Positions 1-9,098 are shown, counted from the first letter of the stretch. The stretch: 64,000 nt of DNA from CBDBND01 sp965207985 (GCA_965207985.1 CBDBND010000034.1:1-64000), one strand, 5' to 3'. Notes: generated by a model from the sequence alone, not told the origin. Program-made: numbers and translations.

Positions 1-151
1 CAGCCCCTGTTGCTGCCGCTTGCATAAACGACGTGTAAAGCGCTTCTTCAACTGGATCTTCACTGGAACTTTCAGCGGGAGGCTCAGCTTGAGACTCATC
101 CGTTTGACCGAACGGATCCGACTGCCCACCAGTTTCTTCGTATTCGCCCAT
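1..151 (-). CDS. Unknown acidic protein, N-terminal 50 residues only
   Basis: An ATG at 151-149 is preceded on the minus strand by a GGGAGAC Shine-Dalgarno-like stretch, and the frame stays open to the window edge. The visible 50 residues begin MGEYEETGGQSDPFGQ and are rich in Glu, Asp, Ser, Gln and Pro, so this end is probably disordered. No motif is recognisable and no function can be given. The gene diverges from the aldehyde dehydrogenase pseudogene that starts at 306, and nothing recognisable lies between them. Confidence 0.5.
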   Translation of the reverse strand, partial: MGEYEETGGQSDPFGQTDESQAEPPAESSSEDPVEEALYTSFMQAAATGA

Positions 152-305
152 TACCCTTGTCTCCCGTAAGACAGCAGTGCCGAGAGCATACTATTATTTT
201 GAGGAAAACACCACCTCAGGGCCAGCGAAGCTTGTTGAAGCGCTTTTCTCAACTCGGTTTTGACAGTAAAAGGACAGCGATTATGCGAATTCGGGATGCT
301 CGAAA

Positions 306-1758
306 ATGCCTCAGGACACCCATCGGCCTAATACCATTCAAGTTAGGAACCCACGCACTGGTGAAGTGGACTTTCATATCACGCCCCCTACCAAGGAGGA
401 GATTGTCCAAACGTGTCAAGAATTGCGGTCTGCTCAAAGTGAGTGGGGCGCAGCGCCTTTATCCGAGCGTATCAGAGTGCTGCTGGAATGGGCCGATGCG
501 GTAAAAAAAAATCGGGACGCCATCACTAAAGCAGAAGCAGAAGACACTGGGCGCTGGCGAATTTCCAGCGAAATGCCGGACGCCGTTATTTGGGGTATTC
601 GGGGGTGGTGCGGAAAAGCAGAAGAAGTGATTGAGAAAGCCCTTATAGTTGGGCAGTCATCAACAATGCCCAATACGAAGCTGACACAACAGCTGGTCCC
701 CTACCCTTTACTCGGTGTCATCAGTCCATGGAACTTTCCGCTAATGCTCAGTTCCATTGATGCGATTCCGGCATTATTGGCGGGGTGCACTGCTATTATC
801 AAACCGAGTGAAGTTACCCCGCGATTCATCGAACCCCTACAAGAAACTATCAATGACGTACCTGAACTAGCAAAGGTACTCCAATATGTTGCAGGTGGTG
901 GCGAGACAGGACAGAACATTATCGATAACGTCGATATAATTTGCTTCACCGGTTCGGTTCCGACGGGGCGGAAAGTTGCTGAAGCCTGCGCTCGAAACTT
1001 CATTCCGGCCTTCTTAGAACTTGGCGGTAAGGACCCCGCCATCATTACCAAAACAGCAGATATTGAGCGGGCGACGGACGCGGTGTTGCGGGGATCGGTC
1101 TATGCAACGGGTCAGATCTGCTATTCCATAGAACGTATATATGTTGATCAATCGATTCATGACGCGTTCGTCGACCGCTTAGTTGAGAAAAGTGAGGATC
1201 TAGCCCTCAATGACGAGGGGATGCGGACTGGCAATATCGGACCACTCATCTTTGATAAACAAGCCGACATCATCAACCGACAACTGGAGGATGCTGAAAG
1301 CAAGGGCGCTAAGATTAGAACGGGGGGGTAAGTCGGAAACCGTAAATGGCGGGGAATATGTCAAACCTACAGTCGTAACCAATGTCACCCACGAAATGTC
1401 GCTGATGAAGGATGAAACGTTTGGGCCGATTATGCCAGTCATGGCCTTTTCATCTGTCGACGAAGCCATATCACTCGCAAATGACACAGAATTTGGATTA
1501 TCGGCTGCGGTGATTGCGGGAGATGAAGCTGAAGCTATGGAGATCGGCCGTCAAATCGACGCCGGAGGGGTAAGTTTGATGGATACGACATTAACCGGTG
1601 CCATACTTAGGGATGCAGAAAAAACCTCGTTCAATCATTCCGGCTTAGGCGGCTCTCGCATGGGGCCAGCATCCATATTGAGGTTTTTCAGAAAAAAAGC
1701 ACTAATCGTCAATCCGGATCCGCCAGTCAGAATGCAGGATATAAGAGAAAGCGATTAA
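306..1758 (+). pseudogene. Aldehyde dehydrogenase, frameshifted
   Basis: This is an NAD(P)-dependent aldehyde dehydrogenase superfamily gene, whose products oxidise aldehydes to acids. The first frame (306-1331) contains the cofactor-binding FTGSVPTGRK, the catalytic Glu motif ELGGK and a Cys motif GQICYS. The second frame continues with KDETFGPIMPVM and the C-terminal GLGGSRMGPAS, so together they cover the usual length of about 480 residues. The frames part at a run of seven G at 1322-1328. Removing one G joins them as TGGKSETVNGG. Either this is an inactivating indel in a homopolymer or a sequencing error. The neighbouring catabolic genes are also broken, which favours a real lesion. Confidence 0.85.
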
Positions 1759-2222
1759 AGTAACGAATTGGTTCATTGCAATTGCTGGTCTGCCAACAGA
1801 TGCATCAAGCTGGAGGTATCCCAGCGCCCTCCCCCAGTTGATTGAACTTCGGAGTAGAACTGATCAACAAGTTCTACGACGGGAATTTCTGCTTCCAAGA
1901 TCTTAGCTTGTTCTTTGCAAATACGGAGATCCTTGCGCATCCAATTGACGGCAAAACCAAAATCAAATTCTCCCTTTAGCATCGACTTTGCGCGGTTTTC
2001 CATCTGCCATGATTGTGCGGCGCCTTTAGAGATAACATCGACAACATCTTTCATATTGAGACCAGCCTTTTGGCCAAAATTGAGTGCTTCTGCCAGACTT
2101 TGAATCAACCCCGCAATGCAGATCTGGTTCACCATCTTGGTTAGTTGGCCAGTACCAGACTCGCCCATATGGCGTACACTACGCGCATAAACCTCCAAGA
2201 CAAGCATAGCAAATTCGAAATC

Positions 2223-2291
2223 ATTCTTGTTTCCTCCGCACATACATTCTTGTTTCCTCCGCACATACATTCTTGTTTCCTCCGCACATAA
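2223..2291. repeat. Three tandem copies of a 23-bp unit inside the reductase pseudogene
   Basis: The unit, read on the plus strand from 2223, begins ATTCTTGTTTCCTCC and ends in CACATAC. Copies start at 2223, 2246 and 2269, and only the last base of the third differs. On the coding strand a single copy encodes IMCGGNKND, which fits the family. The two extra copies add 46 bp, which is not a multiple of three, and shift the frame. Confidence 0.95.
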
Positions 2292-2346
2292 TTGTGAGCT
2301 GACCATTCTGCGCTCCTGCTTCGCCGCCCGAAACGGGGGCATCGAC

Positions 2347-3587
2347 TGTACAGATAGGGTATTCGCCTGACAGTTGCCGCGTCTGGCCGGGGTCAGTTTA
2401 GGCGGCTTTTTTCGTTTTTTCCTCCTTTTGTTTTTTCGGTTTTGGCAGGCAGCGTTGGAAGACGTCCGCGGGGGTTCTGCCGTTCATGCCGCGGCCCTGG
2501 TGAGGCCGCTTGGTGTTGTAGGTGACGAGATAGGCATCGAGGTCCTTCTGCATTTCCTCGATGCTTTCGTAGAACTTCTTTCTGCCCATGACGCGGAAGT
2601 GCTCGTCGAGAAGCGTTCTGTGCAGCCGCTCGACGAATCCGTTTGATTGCGGCCGCCGGACCTTGGTCGTCCTGTGTTCGATCTCTTCGAGTTGGAGGAA
2701 CAGCTCGAAGGGGTGGCGGTCGGGTCTGCCGCAATACTCCCTGCCGTTATCGGAGAGCATGGTACTGATGCGCGCTTCATGCGCCTCGAAGGTGGGGAGC
2801 ACGTCATTGTTCATGACGTGAATCGCGGTGACCGGCAGTTTGTTGGGGTAGAGGCGGCCCCAGGCGTAACGGCTGTGACAATCGACGACGGTCTGCAGGT
2901 AGATCTTGCCGACGCCCTTGAGATGGCCGACGAAGAAGGTGTCGACGGCGACGAGGTCGCCGGTGTGGCGGGTCTCGATATGGCGTTCGCGGAACTCGGG
3001 GCTGAACCGTTCCAACAGCCGGACCTGTTCGTCCGAAAGCTCGATCCTGCGTTCCGCCGTGGTCTTTTCCAGCCTGAGCAGCCGCTCCTGCTTGGTCAGC
3101 AGGTTATGGCGGGACCACACGCCGCGCACCCCGCCCGATGAGACCTGCACGCCCTTGAGCGACAGTTCCTGGGCGACGCGGAGCGCACCGTGGGTGGGAT
3201 GATCGAGGGCATGGGCGAGGGTCGCGGCCTCGACCTCTTCCGAGACCCGATTGGGGTGCGGGCCTCTGGCGCCGGGCAGCCGGTCGATGAGGCCGTCGGC
3301 CCCATAGGTCTGATAGTTCCTTCTGATCTCGTAGAACTGCTGGCGGGAATATCCCATGATCCGGCACGCCTTGGAGACGTTGCTCATCTCGTTGGCCAAT
3401 TCCAGCAGGCTCAGCTTGCGTCGTGCTATCTTGTCGTTGGTGGTCATGTCGTTCTCCTGAAAGGTTGGATGTTGTGCAATAACAATCCTAACCCCTTCCA
3501 GAAGCGGCGTGGCCACCGCCGGCGCGCTTGACTCTTGCGGTCGCGCGCCGACGGATCAAACTGTCAGGTGATTACCGTCTCAATACA
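2347..3587 (-). mobile_element. IS481-family insertion sequence
   Basis: The 1241-bp element has imperfect 29-bp terminal inverted repeats. Both ends start TGTA and share the inner block CCTGACAGTT. It is flanked by a 7-bp direct repeat, CATCGAC, at 2340-2346 and 3588-3594, where the reductase gene is cut. It carries one complete transposase. Removing the element plus one repeat restores the reductase reading frame, so the boundaries are well supported. Confidence 0.93.
2398..3447 (-). CDS. IS481-family transposase
   Basis: This DDE transposase moves the surrounding IS. The N-terminal third is a helix-turn-helix region (RIMGYSRQQFYEIRRNYQ) followed by a second winged segment. The retroviral-integrase-like core has the first Asp in LVAVDTFFVG, the second in MLSDNGREYC and the Glu in NGFVERLHRTLL. 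The C-terminus is lysine-rich. An ATG at 3447 gives 349 residues and has AGGAG a few bases upstream; an upstream in-frame ATG at 3516 has no such support. The frame is intact, so the element may be active. Confidence 0.93.
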   Translation of the reverse strand: MTTNDKIARRKLSLLELANEMSNVSKACRIMGYSRQQFYEIRRNYQTYGADGLIDRLPGARGPHPNRVSEEVEAATLAHALDHPTHGALRVAQELSLKGVQVSSGGVRGVWSRHNLLTKQERLLRLEKTTAERRIELSDEQVRLLERFSPEFRERHIETRHTGDLVAVDTFFVGHLKGVGKIYLQTVVDCHSRYAWGRLYPNKLPVTAIHVMNNDVLPTFEAHEARISTMLSDNGREYCGRPDRHPFELFLQLEEIEHRTTKVRRPQSNGFVERLHRTLLDEHFRVMGRKKFYESIEEMQKDLDAYLVTYNTKRPHQGRGMNGRTPADVFQRCLPKPKKQKEEKTKKAA

Positions 3588-4863
3588 CATCGACAAATCC
3601 CACACCTTTTGCCATTGCTGTTTCAAACAATCTCATTGCTAATTGAGCAGAAGTCGTCGTGTGGTCTACAATAACGGCACCAGTTTCGAGGCCTTCTAAT
3701 ATTCCGTCCTGACCAAGAACAACACTTTCCACATCTGGATCGTCCCCGACGCAACTAATTGCCAGATTGGCACCGTGAACCGCCTCTTTGGCTGTGAAAT
3801 GGTGCGTTCCCTTAAATGCCTTTATCCATCTCTCTGACTTAGACGTCGTCCGATTAAAGACTCGGACCTCATGACCGGCAGTCGATAAATGACCAGCCAT
3901 TGGAAAACCCATAACTCCCAGTCCAATAAACGCAATTTTCATGTCGAAATCCTGGAACAAAAAATGCTCACTTGAGAGCACATGTTACCGCTTCATCCCC
4001 GACGAGCGGACACTATTTCTGCGCCGGACTTGAATGGTCAGAATTGCTCGGTATCAAAGGGAAAGACTCTTATGAGGAGGTGCGCGCCATGCCGGATTCG
4101 GCCCCAACTGCCCCGGAACGGGACGTCAATGAATTTCTGTCTTTGTCCCATGGGCTATTTATTGACGACCAGTGGATTACCCCTCGTTCTCGGGCCGAGA
4201 TTGAAGTTTTCAACCCGGCGACAGAAGAAAAAATTGCGACAGTTTCCGCTGGCGAAGAAGCTGAAATAGATTTGGCCGTCCAAGCAGCCAGAAATGCGTT
4301 TAAGAACAGTGATTGGGCCAAAATGGCTCCCTCACAGCGGGCGAAAATGATCCATCACTTAGCTGATTTACTGGAGCAGCATGCTGAGCAGCTCACTCAA
4401 TTGGAAATATTGGACAACGGCATGCCCATCAATCGCGCTGGCGCGATGGCCGTTCCCCTTGCCGCAAAAATGTTCCGTTACTATGCCGGTTGGGTAGACA
4501 AAATAGCGGGAGACACCCTGCCAATTGACCCACCACCGACGGGCAATGAGGTCCTAACTTATACACGCAAAGAACCTGTCGGCGTGGCAGGCCAAATAAC
4601 ACCCTGGAATTATCCGCTAGGTATGTTGGCTATGAAATTGGGTCCTGCACTTGCGACGGGCTGTACAGTTGTGTTGAAGCCGGCCGAACAAACACCTCTC
4701 AGCGCACTTTATGTTGGGCATCTTATTCAAGAGGCAGGATTTCCAAGGGGAGTCGTCAATATCGTGCCGGGTTACGGTGAAACAGCTGGTGCCGCTTTAG
4801 CCAGTCATAAGGATGTTGATAAGGTCGCGTTTACCGGTTCGACAGAAGTTGGCAAAAAAATTA

Positions 4864-5596
4864 GGGTCTTGCCTAGCAGAGCATAGCCGATGGCGGCATA
4901 AAGCTCTGTATGGTAATGAAAAACCGATACTCGAAAAGTTCCAAACTTTCTGAAGCTCAGATTCGCCTTGTCGTGAAGTGCTTTGCCGCTGATCTCACGG
5001 CGCTGCAAACGGCCGCGATTTGCGGCGTAAATCGCAACACTGTGAACCGGATCTACCGCGGCCTGAGGGAGCGGATCCTCGCGGCTTGCGAAGCACAGCG
5101 CCCGTTCTTCGGCGTGGTCGAGGTCGATGAGAGCTTCTTCGGTGCCAGACGCATCAAAGGCAAGCGCGGACGCGGAGCCTATGGCAAGACAGTCGTCTTC
5201 GGGATCTTCGAACGCGAAGGGCAGGTCTACACCGAGATCGTCCCGGACTGCTCAAAGTCAACGCTACAGGGGATTATTCGGGGCAGGGTCGATCCAAGCA
5301 CCGTCGTCAACTCCGATGGATGGCGCGGCTACAACGGCCTCGTCGATCTCGGCTATGGTCACTTCCGGGTCGACCATTCCTGCGATGAGTTCGCCCGCGG
5401 CCCGGTTCACATCAATGGCATCGAGGGCTTCTGGGGCATGGCCAAGGTGCGGCTCGTAAAGTTCATGGGTGTGCCCAGACACACATTCCACCTCCACCTC
5501 AAGGAAACTGAGTGGCGCTTCAACCATCGGGCTTCCAACAAGGTCAGGCTTCTGCTACGTCAACCGCGAGAAAAACCGATCTGCTAGGCAAGACCC
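4864..5596 (+). mobile_element. IS1595-family insertion sequence
   Basis: The 733-bp element is bounded by perfect inverted repeats (GGGTCTTGCCTAGCAGA at the left and its complement at the right). The 8-bp direct repeat AAAAATTA lies at 4856-4863 and 5597-5604, and 8 bp is the usual duplication for this family. It sits inside the second aldehyde dehydrogenase. Perfect ends and an open transposase frame suggest a fairly recent insertion. Confidence 0.95.
4910..5587 (+). CDS. IS1595-family transposase
   Basis: This 225-residue transposase is of the ISXO2/IS1595 type. An N-terminal helix-turn-helix (LQTAAICGVNRNTVNRIYRG) is followed by the DDE-like domain, with VVEVDESFFGARR, the second acidic site in VNSDGWRGYNGL and HINGIEGFWGMAK, where the family has its conserved His/Asn/Glu residues. 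The C-terminus reaches into the right inverted repeat. The ATG at 4910 has an ATG alternative two codons on. The frame is intact. Confidence 0.9.
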   Translation: MVMKNRYSKSSKLSEAQIRLVVKCFAADLTALQTAAICGVNRNTVNRIYRGLRERILAACEAQRPFFGVVEVDESFFGARRIKGKRGRGAYGKTVVFGIFEREGQVYTEIVPDCSKSTLQGIIRGRVDPSTVVNSDGWRGYNGLVDLGYGHFRVDHSCDEFARGPVHINGIEGFWGMAKVRLVKFMGVPRHTFHLHLKETEWRFNHRASNKVRLLLRQPREKPIC

Positions 5597-5881
5597 AAAA
5601 ATTATTGAAGCATCCGCTTCCAACCTTAAAAAAGTGTCCTTGGAGCTTGGAGGCAAGTCTCCCTTCATTGTTTGTGCAGATGCCGATTTAGAGCGAACCA
5701 TACCTTCTGCCGTATTTTCAGCGTTCTTTCTTCAAGGACAAAACTGTATGTGCGGCTCTCGATTGTTCGTTCATCGGAGTATTCACGATGAGTTCATCGA
5801 GGGCATGAAAAAAATGGCTCAAGCCATGAAAATGGGCCCAGGGATGGATCCGGAAACGCAGATTGGACCGCTGATCTCTAA

Positions 5882-6812
5882 GAGCCTGACCGAAAAAGAA
5901 TTGAGTGGAATCAGTCCCTTGTGATTCCCTTGTTGTGTTCGCCAGCAAGGAGGATAACAAGATGTGGACTGACGCCACTCGTGAGAAATATGAGCGCGAG
6001 GCGCACCGCTACGCAAGCGATCTGAGCGATACCGAATGGTGCGTGATCGAACCCCATATGCCGCCCGCAAGGGCTCTGGGCCGCCCGCGCAAGACGGATA
6101 TGCGGGAAGTGATGACCGCGATCCTGTACATGGCCCGCAGCGGCTGCCAGTGGCGCATGCTGCCCGGCGAGTTTCCGCCGCGCAGCTCGGTTCAGTACTA
6201 TTTCTACAAGTGGCGCGACGACGGGACGTGGCAGGAGGTCAACCGGGCGCTTCTGGCGCGCACCCGCGAGGCCGAGGGGCGGGCCGCTGCCGCGACTGCC
6301 GGGGTGATCGACAGCCAGTCGGTGAAGACCACGGAAAGCGGAGGTCCGCGCGGGTTTGACGCGGGTAAGAAGGTGATGGGCCGCAAGCGCCATATCGTGG
6401 TGGACACTGGCGGGCGGTTGCTCGGTGCCGTGGTCCACGAGGCTGACATCCAGGATCGCGACGGTGCGCCGTCGCTGCTCGCCGAGGTGGGGGCGTGGTT
6501 TCCCGGGGTCGGCCATATCTTCGCCGACGGCGCTTACGCCGGCCCTAAGCTGGCCGGGGCGCTGAAGAAGATCGGCGACTGGGCGCTGGAGATCGTCAGG
6601 CGCAACGACAAGGCGGACGGCTTCGTTGCGCTGCCGCGCCGTTGGGTGGTCGAACGCACCTTCGCATGGTTCGGGCGCAGCCGCCGCCTTGCGAAGGACT
6701 TCAAGGCGACCGTCGAGAGCGCCCTTGCCTGGCTCCTGATCGCCAGCATCCAAGTCTTCATCCGTAGACTAGCAAGGTTATGAAAATAAACGATTCTTTT
6801 CCGGCCAGACTC
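5882..6812 (+). mobile_element. IS5-family insertion sequence, copy 1
   Basis: The 931-bp element has ends GAGCCTGACCGAAAAAGAAT and, inverted, GAGTCTGGCCGGAAAAGAAT. It is flanked by TAA at 5879-5881 and 6813-6815, a 3-bp TNA duplication typical of the IS1031/IS427 groups of IS5. The encoded protein is identical in two further copies at 16823-17753 and 59349-60279. It truncates the second aldehyde dehydrogenase. Only four bases separate its right end from the next element. Confidence 0.93.
5962..6783 (+). CDS. IS5-family transposase, copy 1
   Basis: This 273-residue DDE transposase starts at an ATG at 5962, eight bases after AAGGAGG. Its N-terminal domain carries LSDTEWCVIEPHMPP and GCQWRMLPGEFPPRSSV. 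Catalytic motifs are VIDSQSVKTTES (first Asp), FADGAYAGPKL (second Asp) and RRWVVERTFAWFGRSRRL (Glu), followed by a C-terminal helix. All expected motifs are present, so it should be functional. A 280-residue open frame on the opposite strand is a coding shadow. Confidence 0.93.
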   Translation: MWTDATREKYEREAHRYASDLSDTEWCVIEPHMPPARALGRPRKTDMREVMTAILYMARSGCQWRMLPGEFPPRSSVQYYFYKWRDDGTWQEVNRALLARTREAEGRAAAATAGVIDSQSVKTTESGGPRGFDAGKKVMGRKRHIVVDTGGRLLGAVVHEADIQDRDGAPSLLAEVGAWFPGVGHIFADGAYAGPKLAGALKKIGDWALEIVRRNDKADGFVALPRRWVVERTFAWFGRSRRLAKDFKATVESALAWLLIASIQVFIRRLARL

Positions 6813-6816
6813 TAAG

Positions 6817-8406
6817 TAGTCGATCCTGAAAGACGCGGAGATTCTCTGTAATAGACTGTTATTGCGGATCAATTTTGTTGGCAATGGTGGTTCGGAATCG
6901 CCGGATTTTCTATACTGCAAGGCCGGTTCCTTGCAATTTCCGGATCAAAAAATGCGCCCCACATCAGCCGCCCCACATCAGCCAATGACGTCCCTTCTTT
7001 AGATCTCTTCCGCACCGCGCTTGAGAACATTCTCGATCAACGGCACGAACTTTATCGGCTCACCGAGTTGATCGATTGGCAGGGTTTTGATGAGGCGTTT
7101 GGTGTCTTGTATTGCCCTGACAACGGCTGCCCGGCCAAAGCGACGCGGCTGATGGTGGGGCTTCAATATCTCAAGCACGTGTATGGTCTGTCCGATGACC
7201 AGGTGGTGATGCGCTGGGTGGAGAACCCTTACTGGCAGCATTTTTGCGGCGAGGTGTATTTTCAGCATCACCCGCCGATTGATCCCAGCAGCATGTCGCG
7301 TTTCAGACGGCGCATTGGCCATTCAGGGTGCGAGAAAATTCTGCGGGCCACAGTTGATGCGGGTGTTCGGAGCAAGACGGTCAAACCCGACGACTTCAAG
7401 CGTGTGACGGTGGATACCACGGTGCAGGAGAAGGCGGTGGCCTTTCCCACCGACAGCAAATTGCTGAACCGTTCGCGTGTGCGTCTTGTCAAGCTGTGCC
7501 ACACACACGGTGTGGTGTTGCGGCAGAGCTACGCCCGTAAGGGCCCTGAGGCGCTGTTGCGGGCCAACCGTTATGGTCACGTCCGGCAGATGAGGCGCAT
7601 GGGTGGTCAGATTAAGAAGCTCAAGACCTATCTGGGCCGGGTGGTGCGTGACACGGAGCGCAAGATCGCGGGCCATAAGGGGTTGCAGGCGATTTTTGCC
7701 GGGGAGTTGGCGCTGGCCAGGCGGCTGCTCAGTCAACAGAAGATGGATCGCAACAAACTGTATAGCCTGCATGCCCCGGAGGTGGAGTGCATCGGCAAGG
7801 GCAAGGCCCACAAGCGTTATGAGTTTGGTGTCAAGGCCAGTATTGCAACGACAAACAGGAGCAACTTTATCGTTGGCGGCATGGCGTTGCCGGGGAATCC
7901 CTTTGATGGGCATACATTGCCAACAGCGTTGGAGCAGGTGCGCCGTTTGACAGGCTGTGTGGTTGAAGAAGTGTTTGTGGATCGTGGCTACCGTGGCCAT
8001 GGCGAGGAAGCATCAAGGGTGTACATCTCGGGTCAACGGCGTGGCATAAAAACACAACGGCTGAAACGGTCACTGAAACGGCGTCAGGCGATTGAACCGG
8101 TTATCGGCCATCTGAAATCGGATGGACTGTTGGGACGCAATTACCTCAAGGGTACTGAAGGTGATCGCATGAATGTGGCACTGGCCTGTGCCGGCCATAA
8201 CCTAAGACTGATCCTGAAGCGGCTCAGAATTTATTGCGCCCGCATTTTGGGCGCTACGTTGCTCCGGGACATGATCGGATTGCATGGAACGCGTCTTGCG
8301 GCGTCAATCATCCGATGGAAGCGACGGATGGCGTGGCAGACTGAACCTAACAGCACACATCTAACGCTCGTAGTGGTATGAAAAACGGGTTTTTCAGGAT
8401 CGACTA
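6817..8406 (+). mobile_element. IS5-superfamily element of about 1.59 kb
   Basis: Inverted repeats TAGTCGATCCTGAAAGAC at the left and TAGTCGATCCTGAAAAAC (complement) at the right define the element. It abuts IS5 copy 1 on the left and an IS110 fragment on the right, so no clear target duplication can be read and host DNA has probably been lost on both sides. It carries one large transposase gene. Confidence 0.82.
7068..8381 (+). CDS. IS5-type transposase, start uncertain
   Basis: This 437-residue DDE transposase is related to long IS5-type enzymes. The N-terminal part has LQYLKHVYGLSDDQVVMRWVENPYWQ. Catalytic positions lie in RVTVDTTVQEKAV (Asp), VEEVFVDRGYRGHG (Asp) and RRQAIEPVIGHLK (Glu). 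The given start is a TTG at 7068, but family-like sequence (LDLFRTALENILDQRHELYRL) is encoded in the same frame just upstream without an ATG. ATGs at 6952 and 6985 lie in another frame that stops at 7001, so a small indel near 6996-7001 may have removed the normal start. Confidence 0.82.
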   Translation: MIDWQGFDEAFGVLYCPDNGCPAKATRLMVGLQYLKHVYGLSDDQVVMRWVENPYWQHFCGEVYFQHHPPIDPSSMSRFRRRIGHSGCEKILRATVDAGVRSKTVKPDDFKRVTVDTTVQEKAVAFPTDSKLLNRSRVRLVKLCHTHGVVLRQSYARKGPEALLRANRYGHVRQMRRMGGQIKKLKTYLGRVVRDTERKIAGHKGLQAIFAGELALARRLLSQQKMDRNKLYSLHAPEVECIGKGKAHKRYEFGVKASIATTNRSNFIVGGMALPGNPFDGHTLPTALEQVRRLTGCVVEEVFVDRGYRGHGEEASRVYISGQRRGIKTQRLKRSLKRRQAIEPVIGHLKSDGLLGRNYLKGTEGDRMNVALACAGHNLRLILKRLRIYCARILGATLLRDMIGLHGTRLAASIIRWKRRMAWQTEPNSTHLTLVVV

Positions 8407-8735
8407 ACTAGGGTGTGTCACAACAGCCACGGATCGTGGCCGAACTCCCGAAGCTCACGCGCCCAATGCTGCGAGCCGCCGCACGCCTCCATCGCGACCA
8501 CGCACGGCGCGCGGTTGGCGAAGTGCGCGAGGAACTTCTTTCGTGTCAGCTTCAGAGCCACGATCTCGCCGGTCTCCATGTCCACCCAGTGCAACTGGAA
8601 CACTCGCTTCGCCGTATCCACCCCGACGACGGTTCTGTTAGTCTTCATTTCGGACCCTCCGGTTTGCCTGCAAAGAGCTTGCTCTTCGCCCATTGGCACA
8701 TTGATGCCGTTGGCCCGCGAGGGTCCACCTAAACC
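8407..8735 (-). mobile_element. IS110-family remnant, transposase N-terminus only
   Basis: An ATG at 8648 opens a frame reading MKTNRTVVGVDTAKRVFQLH and on to VVAMEACGGSQHWARELREFGHD, the N-terminal DEDD nuclease part of IS110/IS1111 transposases with its first Asp and the conserved Glu-Ala-Cys. It stops at 8418 after 76 residues, where about 340 are expected. The adjoining IS5-type element at 8406 marks the truncation. The stretch 8649-8735 looks like the usual noncoding left end of such an element. Confidence 0.8.
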
Positions 8736-9098
8736 TCCGGCCTCCGAACATCGGGGGTGGGAGGCGTCCATTCCATTTCCCCTGACCCGCCCGAGCCGAT
8801 GGTCGACAGTTCCCATAAATATAGGTTTAAGGCCGGAACTATAGGTTCTTTTACATCGGCAGATATATACGAAACCCGATACGTAAACGCCCCAGCAACC
8901 CCACCCGTTCGCGATCTCTGCTGATTTACTAAAAAAGGGAGGGATCCGCAGAAAACTGCGGGAAAATGGGAGCGCCAGGCGCTGACTTCCCCGCTCCTCG
9001 CGGAACCAGGCAACGGTGTGCAGGAATGAACATCGCAACCACATTTGGCGTCGAAACGTTCTTATACCGTACAGAATATACAACATGTGGTGATTGTA
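8736..9098. other. Gene-poor junction between the IS cluster and the next genes
   Basis: About 360 bp without a convincing gene on either strand. Open frames here have unlikely composition and no motifs. It contains two partly similar stretches around 8811-8850 (ATAAATATAGG and AACTATAGG). I see no terminator, tRNA or IS end I would defend, though it may be the junk edge of the IS110 element plus a promoter for the gene at 9099. Confidence 0.4.

Larger units (their letters stand above)
1773..3942 (-). pseudogene. 3-hydroxyisobutyrate dehydrogenase-like reductase, interrupted
   Basis: This belongs to the NAD(P)-dependent beta-hydroxyacid dehydrogenase family (3-hydroxyisobutyrate dehydrogenase or tartronate semialdehyde reductase type). 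The N-terminal part, from an ATG at 3942, has the Rossmann motif GLGVMGFPMAGHL and runs to GVGFVD. It resumes after the IS481 insertion as DAPVSGGEAGAQNG and later contains GSGTGQLTKMVNQI, including the catalytic-type Lys. Excising the IS and one 7-bp target duplication restores FVDAPVSGG exactly. A second, independent lesion is a 23-bp motif present three times at 2223-2291, which adds 46 bp and shifts the frame. The substrate cannot be assigned. The neighbouring aldehyde dehydrogenases suggest valine, glycolate or similar catabolism, which is inference. Confidence 0.85.
4089..5881 (+). pseudogene. Second aldehyde dehydrogenase, interrupted by IS1595 and truncated by IS5
   Basis: This is an aldehyde dehydrogenase superfamily gene starting at an ATG at 4089 behind a strong AGGAGG. 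The N-terminal part has GQITPWNYPLG and KVAFTGSTEVGKK. It breaks inside the cofactor-binding loop where IS1595 is inserted, then resumes as IEASASNLKKVSLELGGK and continues through the catalytic Cys motif GQNCMCGS to QIGPLISK. There an IS5 element ends it. The last third of the protein is absent: the IS5 copy is followed directly by another IS. Both catalytic motifs survive in the DNA, but no full-length enzyme can be made. Confidence 0.9.

Noticed and set aside
2223..2291. CRISPR-like short repeats
   Set aside because: The copies are directly adjacent with no spacers and lie inside a coding sequence, so they are a simple tandem duplication.
1773..2342. Independent 189-residue gene starting at 2342
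   Set aside because: Its first 40 residues come from frameshifted repeat copies; the remainder is the C-terminal part of the interrupted reductase.
5911..6753. 280-residue open frame on the strand opposite the IS5 transposase (also in copies 2 and 3)
   Set aside because: It is a GC-driven shadow of the transposase, with no family motifs and no start signal.
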